Shown here: piece by piece, positions 1-7,891 of the stretch
Layout of the letters: each line of letters begins with the position of its first letter
Numbering within the stretch: position 1 is the first letter of the stretch
NCBI GenBank assembly: GCA_023404345.1
Contig: JAEYCB010000017.1
Location: 1-28,004, forward strand
Source of the DNA: Bacillota bacterium
GTDB taxonomy: Bacteria > Bacillota > Clostridia > Christensenellales > Aristaeellaceae
DNA: 28,004 bases
Direction: 5' to 3'
Made by a program: the position numbers and the translations under genes
Notes under the pieces: generated by a model
Databases searched by the model: none
Told to the model about the DNA's origin: nothing
Seen by the model: only the letters and a program-made list of their open reading frames with translations

Positions 1-15
1 AATTTTCTCAGACAT
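1..15 (-). CDS. Possible start of a gene running off the left edge
   Basis: An ATG at 15-13 on the minus strand is preceded at good spacing by GGAGAC (around 24-29) and reads MSEKI before the window ends. Only five codons are visible, so no function can be given. The roughly 140 bp to its right are AT-rich and free of genes, which would suit a promoter region for it. Confidence 0.3.
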
Positions 16-153
16 GGTTTGCAGTCTCCTTTTAGAATGGTGTGTCGCAACTTCATTCTACCAGAGTTCGCAAACTATGTCTCTTTTTCCCTCCTTTCAT
101 TTTGCGCAACTTATCTTACCTTATCTAAAATGAGCTTGCGGGTACGTCCATTT

Positions 154-1212
154 TTAGCAGTCAACCATGGAGCCATCTTTGAAAATGAAGCGCAGTTTTC
201 CGTCCTTTAGTACGCGCACCTGCTCTACTGTGCCGTACCACAGCGTTTCGTTAAAGTTGGAAATGAGCCCTTGATTTTTCAGCGTCTCCAGATACTCTGC
301 CAGCTTGCCGCGTTTTCCAACGCGCTGCTTCTGTTCGGATTCCACATCGGCAATGCGCTGGCGAATTTCGTTGTAACGGGCCTCGTATTCCACAAACTTC
401 CTGTTGTATTCATCCTGATCCATTACCGTTGTCGCATTGAGCGTAATCAGTCGTTCCATCAGGCTGCGTGTGACCTCCAGCTCGGCTTGGAGCTTTTTCT
501 GTTCTTCCTTGAGCGGCTGAATATCGCACCGTTTTTCCATGGTCGCCTCGCAAATTCGGATGATTTCGTCCTTCTTGCGCAGCGTCCGGTTAATCGCCAT
601 GACAAACGCATCCTGCAGCGTTTCGTCGCGCAAGGCGGGCGTTTGGCAGGTAGTTTTTCCTTTATGGCGGGCATTGCATTGCCATACAGTTTTGGAATGC
701 CACACCTTACTGCCATACAGCGCCCCGCATTCATCACAAAAAATACAGCCAGAGAAGCAATACGGTGTGTAATTCCGATGATTGGAGCGCTTGCGCTTGG
801 CAAGCTCTGCCTGCACGGCCTCAAACATTTCCGGCGAAATGATGGCGGGATGACTATTTTCAACGTAATACTGGGGAACCTCGCCCTCGTTCACCTTCAT
901 TTTCTTGGTCAGGAAATCCGTACAGAAGGTTTTTTGCAGGATGGCGTCGCCCTTGTATTTCTCGTTGGACAGAATGCTTTTTACCGTTTCGGGCCGCCAT
1001 TGCGGACTCCCGGCAGGCGAAGGAATATTGCAGGAGGAAAGAAAGCGTGCGATATACGCAGGCGCTTTTCCCTCCATGAACAGGCGATAGATTAGCTTGA
1101 TCGTCGCAGCTTCCTCGGGCACGATTTCCGGAATACCGTCCGCGCCCTTTTTATAGCCGAGAAACTGTTTGTAAGGCAGCGCCACCTTGCCGTCCGCAAA
1201 ACGTTTTCTCAT
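154..1212 (-). pseudogene. Large serine recombinase, C-terminal fragment (catalytic domain lost)
   Basis: The frame reads the Recombinase domain (RKRFADGKV...PYKQFLGYKKG), a Cys4 zinc-ribbon-like segment (CIFCDECG... WQCNARH...C) and a coiled-coil tail, the normal order of the C-terminal two thirds of a large serine recombinase. The N-terminal resolvase domain with its nucleophilic serine (Y-x-RVS) is absent. Immediately upstream, at about 1212, the DNA becomes the 3' part of a primase/helicase gene in another reading frame. I therefore infer that a deletion joined two damaged genes. The frame can be extended to an ATG at 1263, but residues before RKRFADG are out-of-frame primase sequence. 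It cannot be an active integrase alone. It ends with TAA. This is probably a relic of the element that carries the repressor and primase to its right. Confidence 0.85.
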
Positions 1213-3425
1213 CCATGACCTCCAGCGTCGTTTCCACAATGCTCTTGTTGCTGTTGCCGCCATCCAGCAGGTATTCCCGCGCCGCGTATTCCATGTATTT
1301 CACGCAGCCTTCCAGCGAAATGGAAAATACCTGGCTCCACGCCAGCCTCCAGCAGTCGCAGCCCAGCCATGCAGCCGCTCAGATTGCTCACCACGCGGGA
1401 GGGCAGATTGCCGCTGAACATAGCGACGGACTCGTCGAACCATTCCTTCACCGTCGCCGTTTTCACCGTCAGCACCGTATCAAGCAGAAGGCGGCCCAGC
1501 GCCGCCAGATCATCTCGGCAGTTGCTGATTTGCGCGAATGCTGCGCGGACGGAAGCGTCCTTCAGATCGCGCTTGCTGAAAAGCAGCTCCATGCCGCGCT
1601 CGCGAGTAGCGGATTCATCCGGCGATTCCTCACCGGCCACCACCAGCGGAGCCAGCAGCGTATAGGACACCTGCGTCTGATCCGCGCGCCCGCGCACGCC
1701 CTCGTGCCCGTCGTAGGTGTCGCGGAAATGGTTGTAGAGGGCGGAAAGCCGCACTTTGTCGATCTTCGAGGGCTTGAATTCGTCCAACGCCTGCGGAAAC
1801 AGGTTGCTGGAGGCCGCGTCCTTCATCAGCGTGAACGCCGTAATCTGCGGCGCGGCCACCACCTTGCTCCGACCGAACAGCGGCAGAATGACTCGCTCCA
1901 ATGTAGTGGATTTGCCACTGCCTGCCTCGCCGATCAGGAACAGGTGCGGATACTTGACGCCCACGGCGCGCAGCATCTCCTTCACAAAGCAGCCAGTACA
2001 CCACGCCAGCACCGTCGCCGTTTTCGCGGGCTCGTTGTAATTCAGTAGCAACGGGCCAAGTGCCATGAGCCGTTCCGCCGAAATAGCCTTGCAGCGCAGC
2101 AATTCCGTTTCAATGGACGCGTGCTTCTCCAGCTGAATCATGTCCGGCACGTCCTCGCCGCCCGCGGCGAAGGCGCAATCCTTGTCCACAAACGCCCATC
2201 CTTCCTCGCGTGCATACAATCCCAACGCCTTTACGCCGCGCTTCACCTGCCACGCAAGGCCTGCCAAATACGCCTTCAGCACCTCCAAATCGCCGTCGCT
2301 GCCCATGTAGCTAAGCGAAATGGTGCGCTTATTCAGCACGGCCTTGAATTTCTGCGCCGTCGTGAAATCCGCCGTCATAAAGGAGAGCCGGAAGGTTTCG
2401 CCATACATGGTCACAAGGTCGCAGGTCATCTGCGTTTCGTCCTCGGCCACCAGCATTTCCAGCGGACGCACCACGAAATTGGTCAGCGCGTAGACGTTCT
2501 CGCCGCGCTCCCGCATATAGCGACCGTTGGCCTCGAAGATGCCCAGATCACCGCCCGGCGTATAGACGTTTTCCGTGCGCTCCAGCGCCTGCGCCAGCGT
2601 TTCCTCGCCGTAGGTCGCACCATCTGCATGGTGAACATTGTCCCATTTTTCTCGAAACAGCTTCGATTGGCGGAACAGCCTGTCCATCTGCTCCTTGTTT
2701 TTGCCTGTCCAAAAGGCGAGAGAACAGCAAAGAGCGAGATCAGCCTAGGATTGGCTGCCAAATTTCTCCTGCCAACGTCCTTCCCACAGTGCGGTAAAGT
2801 CCTCGCCGTTCTGGGCGGAGGCGGCCTTCTCCAGCACCTGCTCGTCAGTAAGCGAAACTGCACGAACGGCACGTTTCGTCTTGCTCTTGGCAGTCTTTTT
2901 CTTGGCCACATAGGTTTCGTGAATCCACTTTAGCGCCTCTGCGCCATCGGCGATGTCCTCGGGCGTGCCCTCCAGCCGGTTGCCGGTCATGGTGAAATAC
3001 CGCGCGGCGGCGTACATTTCTACGGCAGACTGGCTGTTCTTGTTGCCCTTGCCGGGCATGGAGCCGCGATAGAAAATGTGCAGCCCCGTGCCCGAGGGGG
3101 AGATTTCGGTGTAGGAAGGATATTTTGCCAGAACGACGGAGGCGGTTTCGTTCCAACTTCCATTTTCATTTTTACAGTGATCGATGTCCACGCCCACAAT
3201 GCCGCCAGCCTCGGTGAATACAAAGCCCACACCAGTGAACAGATACTTCTTCTGCGCAGCTTCAGCCTCCGCCAGCGTCGCCCACGTCTGCGGATTGGTG
3301 GACGAGGCCTTGCGACCTGTTTTCGGATCATAGGGCACCTTGCGCGGCTTCTCGCTTTTCGGATCGGGCTCCAACCGCCAGCAGATCCATTGCGGCAGCG
3401 CCGCCAGCTCCTTCGGAAAATTCAT
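1213..3425 (-). pseudogene. Phage/plasmid-type primase-helicase, broken by TAG, frameshift and 3' deletion
   Basis: The first 226 codons form a prim-pol-like N-terminal region (PQWICWRLEPD..., VGVDIDHC, YTEISPSGTGLHIFYRG, YFTMTGNR) and end at TAG (2745-2747). The same frame then continues without interruption through ADLALCCSLAFW and MDRLFRQSKLFREKW into an ATPase region with a Walker A motif, GEAGSGKST. Near 1330 the frame shifts by one base: the expected continuation EGCVKYMEYAAREYLLDGG is read in another frame. It stops being primase-like at about 1212, where recombinase sequence begins. As one gene it would have been the replication protein of a mobile element. Three independent lesions mark it as a pseudogene unless some are sequencing errors. 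The original start is ATG 3425, preceded by GGAAGGAG. Confidence 0.85.
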
Positions 3426-3622
3426 GCGATACCGCTCCTTCCTTTTTCCTTATTGGCCTTCTGCTTGACTCGCTGCACCGAGCGCGGCGGGCGATTGCCT
3501 CTTGGCCGGTCGTTTTGCTTTTCTCGCATTCCTCCGTATTTTCGTATTACCGGCATCAGATAACTCCATGCGGCAGCCCGGCGTCTGCCGCATGAAGGAG
3601 GCAGCTTTTTGAGAGAAAGCAC
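3422..3622 (-). CDS. Doubtful small basic ORF overlapping the primase start
   Basis: A 66-codon frame with a GTG start ends in ATGA overlap with the primase ATG, the geometry of translational coupling. The product is very basic (Arg/Lys-rich) with no recognisable domain, and no good ribosome binding site precedes the GTG. An internal ATG at 3529 has GGAGG, but only one base away. It may be a short leader peptide or simply untranslated leader. Confidence 0.2.
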   Translation of the reverse strand: MLSLKKLPPSCGRRRAAAWSYLMPVIRKYGGMREKQNDRPRGNRPPRSVQRVKQKANKEKGRSGIA

Positions 3623-3664
3623 CTGTCATACTATCCTTTTTTGCCAGGAACTGTATCTAGTCAC

Positions 3665-3829
3665 CAAGTATAGCACTAAATTTTATTTCTTGTTTCCAAG
3701 TATGCGAACATACATTCATTTTCTGAAAATTATTTTTGATCTGGTGCTGCTTGAGCTTTTTTCGAAAAACTGCGTAAAATTTCCACTGGCCTATTTACAG
3801 CAATATATTTTAGTGCTACTATATACTTG
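3665..3829. promoter_or_regulatory. Divergent promoter/operator region between primase and repressor
   Basis: A 10-bp perfect inverted repeat, TAGCACTAAA (3671-3680) and TTTAGTGCTA (3809-3818), is bordered by CAAGTATA (3665-3672) and TATACTTG (3822-3829). Each side of the region therefore carries TTTAGTGCTA followed by TATACTTG facing outward. Between them lies a palindrome, GTATG-CGAA-CATAC (3700-3713), whose CGAAC resembles a LexA-type half site. The rightward promoter can be read as TTTACA (3794-3799), 17 bp, TACTAT (3817-3822). I infer these are operators of the adjacent repressor controlling itself and the leftward replication gene. Confidence 0.55.
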
Positions 3830-3853
3830 AAAGTCAAGAAGGAGGCAAAAAGC

Positions 3854-4723
3854 ATGAAGCCCACCGACAATCCGTCGCCAGCGGGAAACGTTACCAGCCT
3901 GGCGGAACGAAAAGCTGCCAAGCTCGCTTATTTCAACCGCGAGAAGTATGGCTCTATCATCCGCGCCGCCCGCCTCAAAAAGGGCATCAACCAGCCCGAG
4001 CTGGCGCGTATCCTCAACACCAGCAAAAACTACGTCAGCAACTGGGAGGTAGGAAAGGCGCGGCCCGATCTCAACATGATCCCCGACCTCTGCGAAGCGC
4101 TGGGCATTTCCCTCAGCACCTTTTTCGGCCAGGCGGTTTTTACCGAGGAATTGACCAGCGAGGATCGCCGGGTGCTCAACAATTACCATTACCTCAGCCG
4201 CCAGAACCGGCAGGTCGTAGACCAGCTGATGGCGACCATGCTGGACGTTCAGGCCCGGAATCTGCGCAAATACGTTCAGGAGAATTTTCAGCGCATCTGG
4301 TACGACGACCTGAAAACATCCGCAGGCACCGGCAATCCCCTGGACGAGGGCGGGCACGGCGTCTATATTTATCTCCGCGCCGACCGCAACGTCTGTCGGG
4401 CTGACGCCGTCATCACCGTCAGCGGCGACTCCATGGAACCCGACCTGCATGACGGAGACGACATTTTGGTGCAATACGCCGACTCCATTTCTCCCGGCGA
4501 GGTGGGCGTATTCGTCGCCGACGGCGAGGGCTTCGTCAAGGAATACCAACCGGACGGCCTCCATTCCCACAATCCCAAGTATCCTGTTCTGCATTTTAAC
4601 GCCGATGACAACGTCCGCTGCATCGGCAGGGTCATCGGTATCGTGCCCACCGACGCCCGGCCAACGGAAACGGAGCAGGCGGAGCTGGACGATCTCCGGC
4701 ACGAGGCGGCGCAACAACGCTGA
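3854..4723 (+). CDS. Self-cleaving XRE/S24 (LexA/CI-like) repressor
   Basis: The 289-aa product has an HTH_3 domain at about residues 31-90 (IRAARLKKGINQPELARIL...SNWEVGK) and an S24 peptidase-like domain at about 165-265. The autocleavage set is visible: Ala157-Gly158 in SAGTG, nucleophile Ser193 in GDSMEPDLHDGD, and Lys229 in GFVKEYQ. In this family, RecA filaments trigger self-cleavage and derepression, so it should be the master switch of the element and link it to DNA damage. The ATG at 3854 is chosen because AGGAGG lies 8 bases upstream; a frame-compatible ATG at 3827 lacks a site. A short, charged C-terminal tail after the peptidase domain is unusual in length. Two small genes follow, probably on the same transcript. 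Confidence 0.9.
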   Translation: MKPTDNPSPAGNVTSLAERKAAKLAYFNREKYGSIIRAARLKKGINQPELARILNTSKNYVSNWEVGKARPDLNMIPDLCEALGISLSTFFGQAVFTEELTSEDRRVLNNYHYLSRQNRQVVDQLMATMLDVQARNLRKYVQENFQRIWYDDLKTSAGTGNPLDEGGHGVYIYLRADRNVCRADAVITVSGDSMEPDLHDGDDILVQYADSISPGEVGVFVADGEGFVKEYQPDGLHSHNPKYPVLHFNADDNVRCIGRVIGIVPTDARPTETEQAELDDLRHEAAQQR

Positions 4724-4796
4724 AAAACAAACCCAATTCAACCGGCCCTTCCGGTCGGCTTATTTCCTATACCTTTTTTCTAAGGAGGGAGCGCAC

Positions 4797-4874
4797 ATGC
4801 AAAATCCATATGAACACAGCCGCGAACCCGGCGACCGAAGCAGGGACCGCTGGCTTATGAAACGGAGGGAGTGA
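4797..4874 (+). CDS. Small 25-aa ORF
   Basis: A very short frame begins at an ATG 7-8 bases after a strong AAGGAGGG site (4782-4789) and ends 6 bases before the next start. The product is hydrophilic and Arg/Asp/Glu-rich, with no recognisable motif. Its own terminal codons (CGGAGGGAG) supply the ribosome binding site of the next gene, which suggests translational coupling. Support is the excellent RBS and position only. Confidence 0.4.
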   Translation: MQNPYEHSREPGDRSRDRWLMKRRE

Positions 4875-4880
4875 ATCGCC

Positions 4881-5300
4881 ATGGGAGAAGCCTACAGGAC
4901 GAAAGAGAAAATCCTTGACTTTGTTTCCGCCTTCTGCGATCAGCACGGCTACTCGCCATCTTATCGGGAAATCGCCATAGGCGTCGGCGTCAAATCAACC
5001 GCTACCGTAAACCGGCATATTCACGACCTCATCCGAAACGGCGTATTACCGCCGGTGGAGCAATGTCCTCGAAAGCTGACCCTGTGTCGCAAGACCAAAT
5101 TGACAGCGTGCGCAGGGGAACGGGTGCAGCGCATTCGCCTGGAGGCCGCGGATGGCGGCGTGGTTTGCTTTGACTGCAATCTCAAAAGGGAACAGGACGG
5201 CATGGAGCTTTCCTTCACCGGCGTGCTCGACGCAACGCGCCTGAAATGTCCCGTTTCCCGCATCGTAAATTGCTCTATTGACCATGGGGAGGCGCAATAA
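4881..5300 (+). CDS. LexA-type winged-helix DNA-binding protein without peptidase domain
   Basis: The first 65 residues match the LexA N-terminal DNA-binding domain: TKEKILDFVSAFCDQHGYSP followed by SYREIAIGVGVKSTATVNRHI, where the recognition helix lies. The remaining ~75 residues (LTLCRKTKL...DCNLKREQDGMELSFTGVL) do not contain the Ser/Lys peptidase motifs of LexA, so it cannot self-cleave. It follows the S24 repressor on the same strand and may act as a second regulator of the element, binding SOS-like sites. An RBS (GGAGGGAG) sits 9 bases ahead of the ATG. The identity of the fold is firm; the regulatory role is inferred from context. Confidence 0.75.
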   Translation: MGEAYRTKEKILDFVSAFCDQHGYSPSYREIAIGVGVKSTATVNRHIHDLIRNGVLPPVEQCPRKLTLCRKTKLTACAGERVQRIRLEAADGGVVCFDCNLKREQDGMELSFTGVLDATRLKCPVSRIVNCSIDHGEAQ

Positions 5301-5532
5301 TCCGCTACGCAAAAGCCAGCGGCGTTGCGGTTCAGATCATTCGCCCGGCGTTGCCAGCAGCATGTCGGCATTCAGCGCATTGGGCACCAGCGCTATTGGA
5401 GCCATGATCGTAGCCAGGCAGGACGTATCAGCACATTCCAATTTCGGCAAAGCCAGCCAGTCGGACGAAGAGAACATTCAGCGGATATGGCAGCTTGCCT
5501 TCAACCAGCCCTTGCAGCAGATCGCCGCCTGA
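5284..5532 (+). CDS. Doubtful ORF after the LexA-type gene
   Basis: The frame overlaps the end of the previous gene by 17 bases and is open to 5532. Only its last ~40 residues (DVSAHSNFGKASQSDEENIQ...) look protein-like; the first part is rich in Arg/Ser and atypical. An alternative frame starting near 5298 reads IRYAKASGVAVQIIRPALPA before a stop at about 5409. The two together could be a frameshifted gene. No family is recognised and no clear RBS precedes the ATG. Confidence 0.25.
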   Translation: MGRRNNPLRKSQRRCGSDHSPGVASSMSAFSALGTSAIGAMIVARQDVSAHSNFGKASQSDEENIQRIWQLAFNQPLQQIAA

Positions 5533-5561
5533 GCTATTCCGCTCCTTTTTTCAATATGAAT

Positions 5562-5606
5562 AGGGACACCCATCGCCTCCAATGCCGGGAGACGATGGGT
5601 GTCCCT
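5562..5606. terminator. Strong inverted repeat between convergent genes
   Basis: AGGGACACCCATCG (5562-5575) and its exact reverse complement (5593-5606) form a 14-bp perfect stem with a 17-base loop. It lies between the rightward LexA-type operon and the leftward XRE gene, so a bidirectional terminator is likely, although no long U tract follows on the plus strand (CTTCATATAATAAT). Confidence 0.5.
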
Positions 5607-5644
5607 TCATATAATAATAGCATAGCGCCGCATCGGCAGCCGAT

Positions 5645-5887
5645 TTACTGCAATTCCTGCTCCAGCTCCCGAAATTCCTGCGTATCAAAAAACTCCACCA
5701 GCGTAATACCAAAGCCATCGCAAATCATCTTAATCGTTACAATCCCCGGATTTCGGCTTGCACCATTCAGAATGTTCTTTACCGTCGTCGGCGGTATACC
5801 GGCGCTTCGCGCCAGTGCGTTAATCGCCAGATTTCTTTCTCTACACAGCTCCAGAATCCGATTTCCTACGCATTCTACTGTGCTCAT
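5645..5887 (-). CDS. Small XRE-family HTH regulator
   Basis: The 80-aa protein is almost entirely a helix-turn-helix domain: NRILELCRERNLAINALARSAGIPPTTVKNIL...IKMICDGFGITLVEFF. This is the length of single-domain Cro/CI-type regulators with no sensor part. AGGGAG precedes the ATG at 7 bases. Its 5' region holds three copies of a 14-bp palindrome shared with the divergent resolvase gene, so it probably represses itself and the resolvase. DNA binding is well supported; the target assignment is inferred. Confidence 0.85.
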   Translation of the reverse strand: MSTVECVGNRILELCRERNLAINALARSAGIPPTTVKNILNGASRNPGIVTIKMICDGFGITLVEFFDTQEFRELEQELQ

Positions 5888-5900
5888 TTTTTCGCTCCCT

Positions 5901-6001
5901 GTCTATATATAGCCTGTTAAGCATAGCAAATTGTCTTTCAATACACGGTCTATATATAGACTTTTTGGTTTAGATGTGATAAGATGGTCTATAAATAGAC
6001 C
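5901..6001. promoter_or_regulatory. Three copies of the GTCTATATATAGAC operator
   Basis: Site 1 is GTCTATATATAGCC (5901-5914), site 2 is the perfect palindrome GTCTATATATAGAC (5948-5961), and site 3 is GGTCTATAAATAGACC (5986-6001). They fill the intergenic space between the leftward XRE gene and the rightward resolvase gene. Site 1 sits just upstream of the XRE ribosome binding site. Site 2 overlaps a possible rightward -10 (TATATA, 16 bp after TTGTCT). The arrangement is that of a dimeric repressor with cooperative sites. Confidence 0.75.
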
Positions 6002-6112
6002 TGATTTAGCGGAGAAAGAAGGCGAGTAGAGAAAAAATCGCGAGCATAACACAGGTGTTGGGTGCTTTCTGTAAAATGGGACGTATCCCTACTTTTACAG
6101 GAGGCAGAGAAA

Positions 6113-6703
6113 ATGGCTGAAACAATCTATGGATACGCGCGAGTATCGACGAGAGAGCAAAACGAGGACAGGCAAATGATCGCAATGAAGGAATTTGGCG
6201 TAGCGCAGACGCGCATCTTTCTGGACAAGCAGTCCGGCAAAGATTTCAACCGGCCCGCATATCGTAGGTTATTGAATGTTTTGCAGGAAGGCGACACATT
6301 GGTCATCAAGAGCATCGACCGCCTTGGCCGCAATTACGAGGATATTTTGGATCAATGGCGCATCATCACCAAGGAGAAGAAGGTGGCCATCGTCGTTTTG
6401 GACATGCCCCTTCTGGACACCCGACAGAACCGGAATTTAACCGGCACCCTGATCGCGGACATTGTTCTCCAGCTACTCTCGTATGTAGCCCAGACCGAAA
6501 GGGAATTCATTCACCAGCGGCAGGCGGAGGGGATCGCGGCGGCGCGCCAGCGCGGCGTTCGTTTCGGGCCGCCCTGCAAGGAACGTCCCTCCAACTACGA
6601 AGCGTGCCTTGCTGCATGGCGAGAAGGTGCAATTTCCGCCCGCGAAGCGGCTCGTCGCCTTCAGGTCGCACACAAGACCTTTCTGCGTTGGGCAATGAAT
6701 TAA
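6113..6703 (+). CDS. Small serine resolvase/invertase
   Basis: The 196-aa protein has the resolvase catalytic domain: YGYARVSTREQNEDRQ with the nucleophilic Ser, FLDKQSGKDFNRPAY, and LVIKSIDRLGRNYEDIL. It is followed by the long E-helix and a C-terminal HTH (AREAARRLQVAHKTFLRWA). Size and layout are those of Tn3-type resolvases and DNA invertases, not of large integrases. ATG 6113 is preferred over an upstream frame start at 6062 because ACAGGAGG precedes it and the domain begins right after. It would recombine sites within the element, for dimer resolution or inversion. A 30-bp dyad 48 bases downstream is a possible target. Control by the divergent XRE protein is inferred from shared operators. 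Confidence 0.9.
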   Translation: MAETIYGYARVSTREQNEDRQMIAMKEFGVAQTRIFLDKQSGKDFNRPAYRRLLNVLQEGDTLVIKSIDRLGRNYEDILDQWRIITKEKKVAIVVLDMPLLDTRQNRNLTGTLIADIVLQLLSYVAQTEREFIHQRQAEGIAAARQRGVRFGPPCKERPSNYEACLAAWREGAISAREAARRLQVAHKTFLRWAMN

Positions 6704-7108
6704 AACAAGAATGTTAATATTGTGAAAAAATAAGGAACGAGAAGAAACAATTGGCGTATAGGGTAGAAATTATGCGCCAAGGATACAACCCGCATCACGA
6801 TGCTGCAAAACGCCGCAAAAGCCCTCTTTTACAGCGCACCCAACAGGCATTTTCCTATCATTGGTATTTTATCACGACTGGTGCCCATTGTCTACATTGT
6901 GCCCCGCATCACAGCCTCGATCCCATACCGGGTATCCGTCAGGCTTTTGTCTATCGTTCCCCTCGTACGAAAACCGCACAGCACTTTCAGACGGGCTATA
7001 TTTCCACCACGGGAAAACCCGTCCTGATGTGCAGGAAATTCGTGGGAGAGGGCTATAGGGTGGAAGGCCGCTTTTGCGTCCCTATTTTGAATGAGGAGGT
7101 TGATTCTC
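6704..7108. other. Intergenic stretch with a 30-bp dyad (possible res subsite)
   Basis: About 400 bp without a convincing gene. Immediately after the resolvase, TTGGCGTATA (6751-6760) and TATGCGCCAA (6771-6780) form a 10-bp inverted repeat with one mismatch around GGGTAGAAAT, 30 bp in all, the usual size of a resolvase crossover dyad. A related string, CTATAGGGTGGAA, recurs near 7050. Several overlapping frames are open here in three phases, but none has an RBS or a recognisable product. No clear promoter for the next gene was found. Confidence 0.3.
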
Positions 7109-7891
7109 ATGGGCGGGAAAAGAAAAAACGTTTCCCTACCCAGTCAGAAGGAATTACAGCCTGTTCATGAAGACAGACGCTTCGGTAAACTGACCTGCAT
7201 CAGGCGGGAAACCATGGAAGCGCACGGCGTAATTTCACCTGCATGGCGCTGCCGCTGCAGCTGCGGAAACGTGGTTCTCATTCGGGAAAGTCTCATGCGC
7301 TGCGGCATCAAAAAAAGCTGCGGCTGTACGGCGAACCGCACCAGAGACTTGACCAACATGAGATTTGGGCGGCTGGTTGCTTTGGAACCCGTACCCGTGC
7401 GGGACACGGACAGCCGCATTCGCTGGCTTTGCCGCTGCGACTGCGGCGAGTGTGTGACCATAAGCAGCAATAAGCTACTTACAGGTCATACCAAAAGCTG
7501 CGGCTGCTATGGAGACGAAATCCGCGGCGATGGACGTACCTTCATTGACGGCACATGCCTGGAAATCATCGCCTCTGACAAGCTGCCCAAGGATAACACC
7601 AGCGGGCACAAGGGCGTAGCTCGTTACCGGAACCAATGGCAGGCATACATCTGCTATGCCGGGAAGCAATATTCCCTCGGCCATTTCGCCAACATCGAAA
7701 GGGCTGTCGCCATTCGAAAGGGCGCAGAACAGCTAAGACTGGATTTCGTTCAGAAGAAGCTCGACGGGCAATGTCTGGACACGTCCTTTCAGCAGGTATT
7801 GGAAGCATATCTCCGTGAAGAACGGGAGGTATGGAATACCCGCCCGCTTGTCCTGAGCAGCTCGCCAGCGAAAGCGAGGTGCCCGCAATGA
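7109..7891 (+). CDS. AP2-domain protein with two cysteine-cluster repeats
   Basis: The 260-aa protein has two copies of a unit starting RFGKL/RFGRL and ending in cysteines: WRCRCSCG...KKSCGC (Cys48, 50, 52, 71, 73) and WLCRCDCG...TKSCGC (Cys108, 110, 112, 131, 133). Each looks like a small metal-binding ribbon. Residues 162-212 (NTSGHKGVARYRNQWQAYI...YSLGHF) match the bacterial AP2/ERF-type three-strand DNA-binding fold. Such AP2 proteins are known from phages, homing endonucleases and mobile elements; no nuclease motif is visible here. The ATG at 7109 follows GAGGAGG at 9 bases. It overlaps the next, homologous gene by ATGA. A role as a DNA-binding regulator of the downstream pilus genes is only a possibility. 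Confidence 0.75.
   Translation: MGGKRKNVSLPSQKELQPVHEDRRFGKLTCIRRETMEAHGVISPAWRCRCSCGNVVLIRESLMRCGIKKSCGCTANRTRDLTNMRFGRLVALEPVPVRDTDSRIRWLCRCDCGECVTISSNKLLTGHTKSCGCYGDEIRGDGRTFIDGTCLEIIASDKLPKDNTSGHKGVARYRNQWQAYICYAGKQYSLGHFANIERAVAIRKGAEQLRLDFVQKKLDGQCLDTSFQQVLEAYLREEREVWNTRPLVLSSSPAKARCPQ

Noticed and set aside
271..1095. Long plus-strand open frame opposite the recombinase fragment
   Set aside because: Its frame mirrors the recombinase on the other strand, which has recognisable domains; the plus-strand translation has none and no RBS.
3609..3830. Plus-strand open frame upstream of the repressor
   Set aside because: It is AT-rich noise over the divergent promoter region, with no RBS and a product of random hydrophobic composition.
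3791..4741. Minus-strand open frame opposite the S24 repressor
   Set aside because: The plus strand encodes clear HTH and peptidase motifs with a strong RBS; the minus reading has no known domain.
4735..4765. Terminator after the S24 repressor (ACCGG-CCCTT-CCGGT)
   Set aside because: The stem has only five pairs and no U tract, and a well-placed RBS follows at once, so read-through is more likely.
6751..7170. Overlapping open frames between resolvase and AP2 gene
   Set aside because: Three frames are open at once, none has a ribosome binding site, and the longest overlaps the true AP2 start in another phase.
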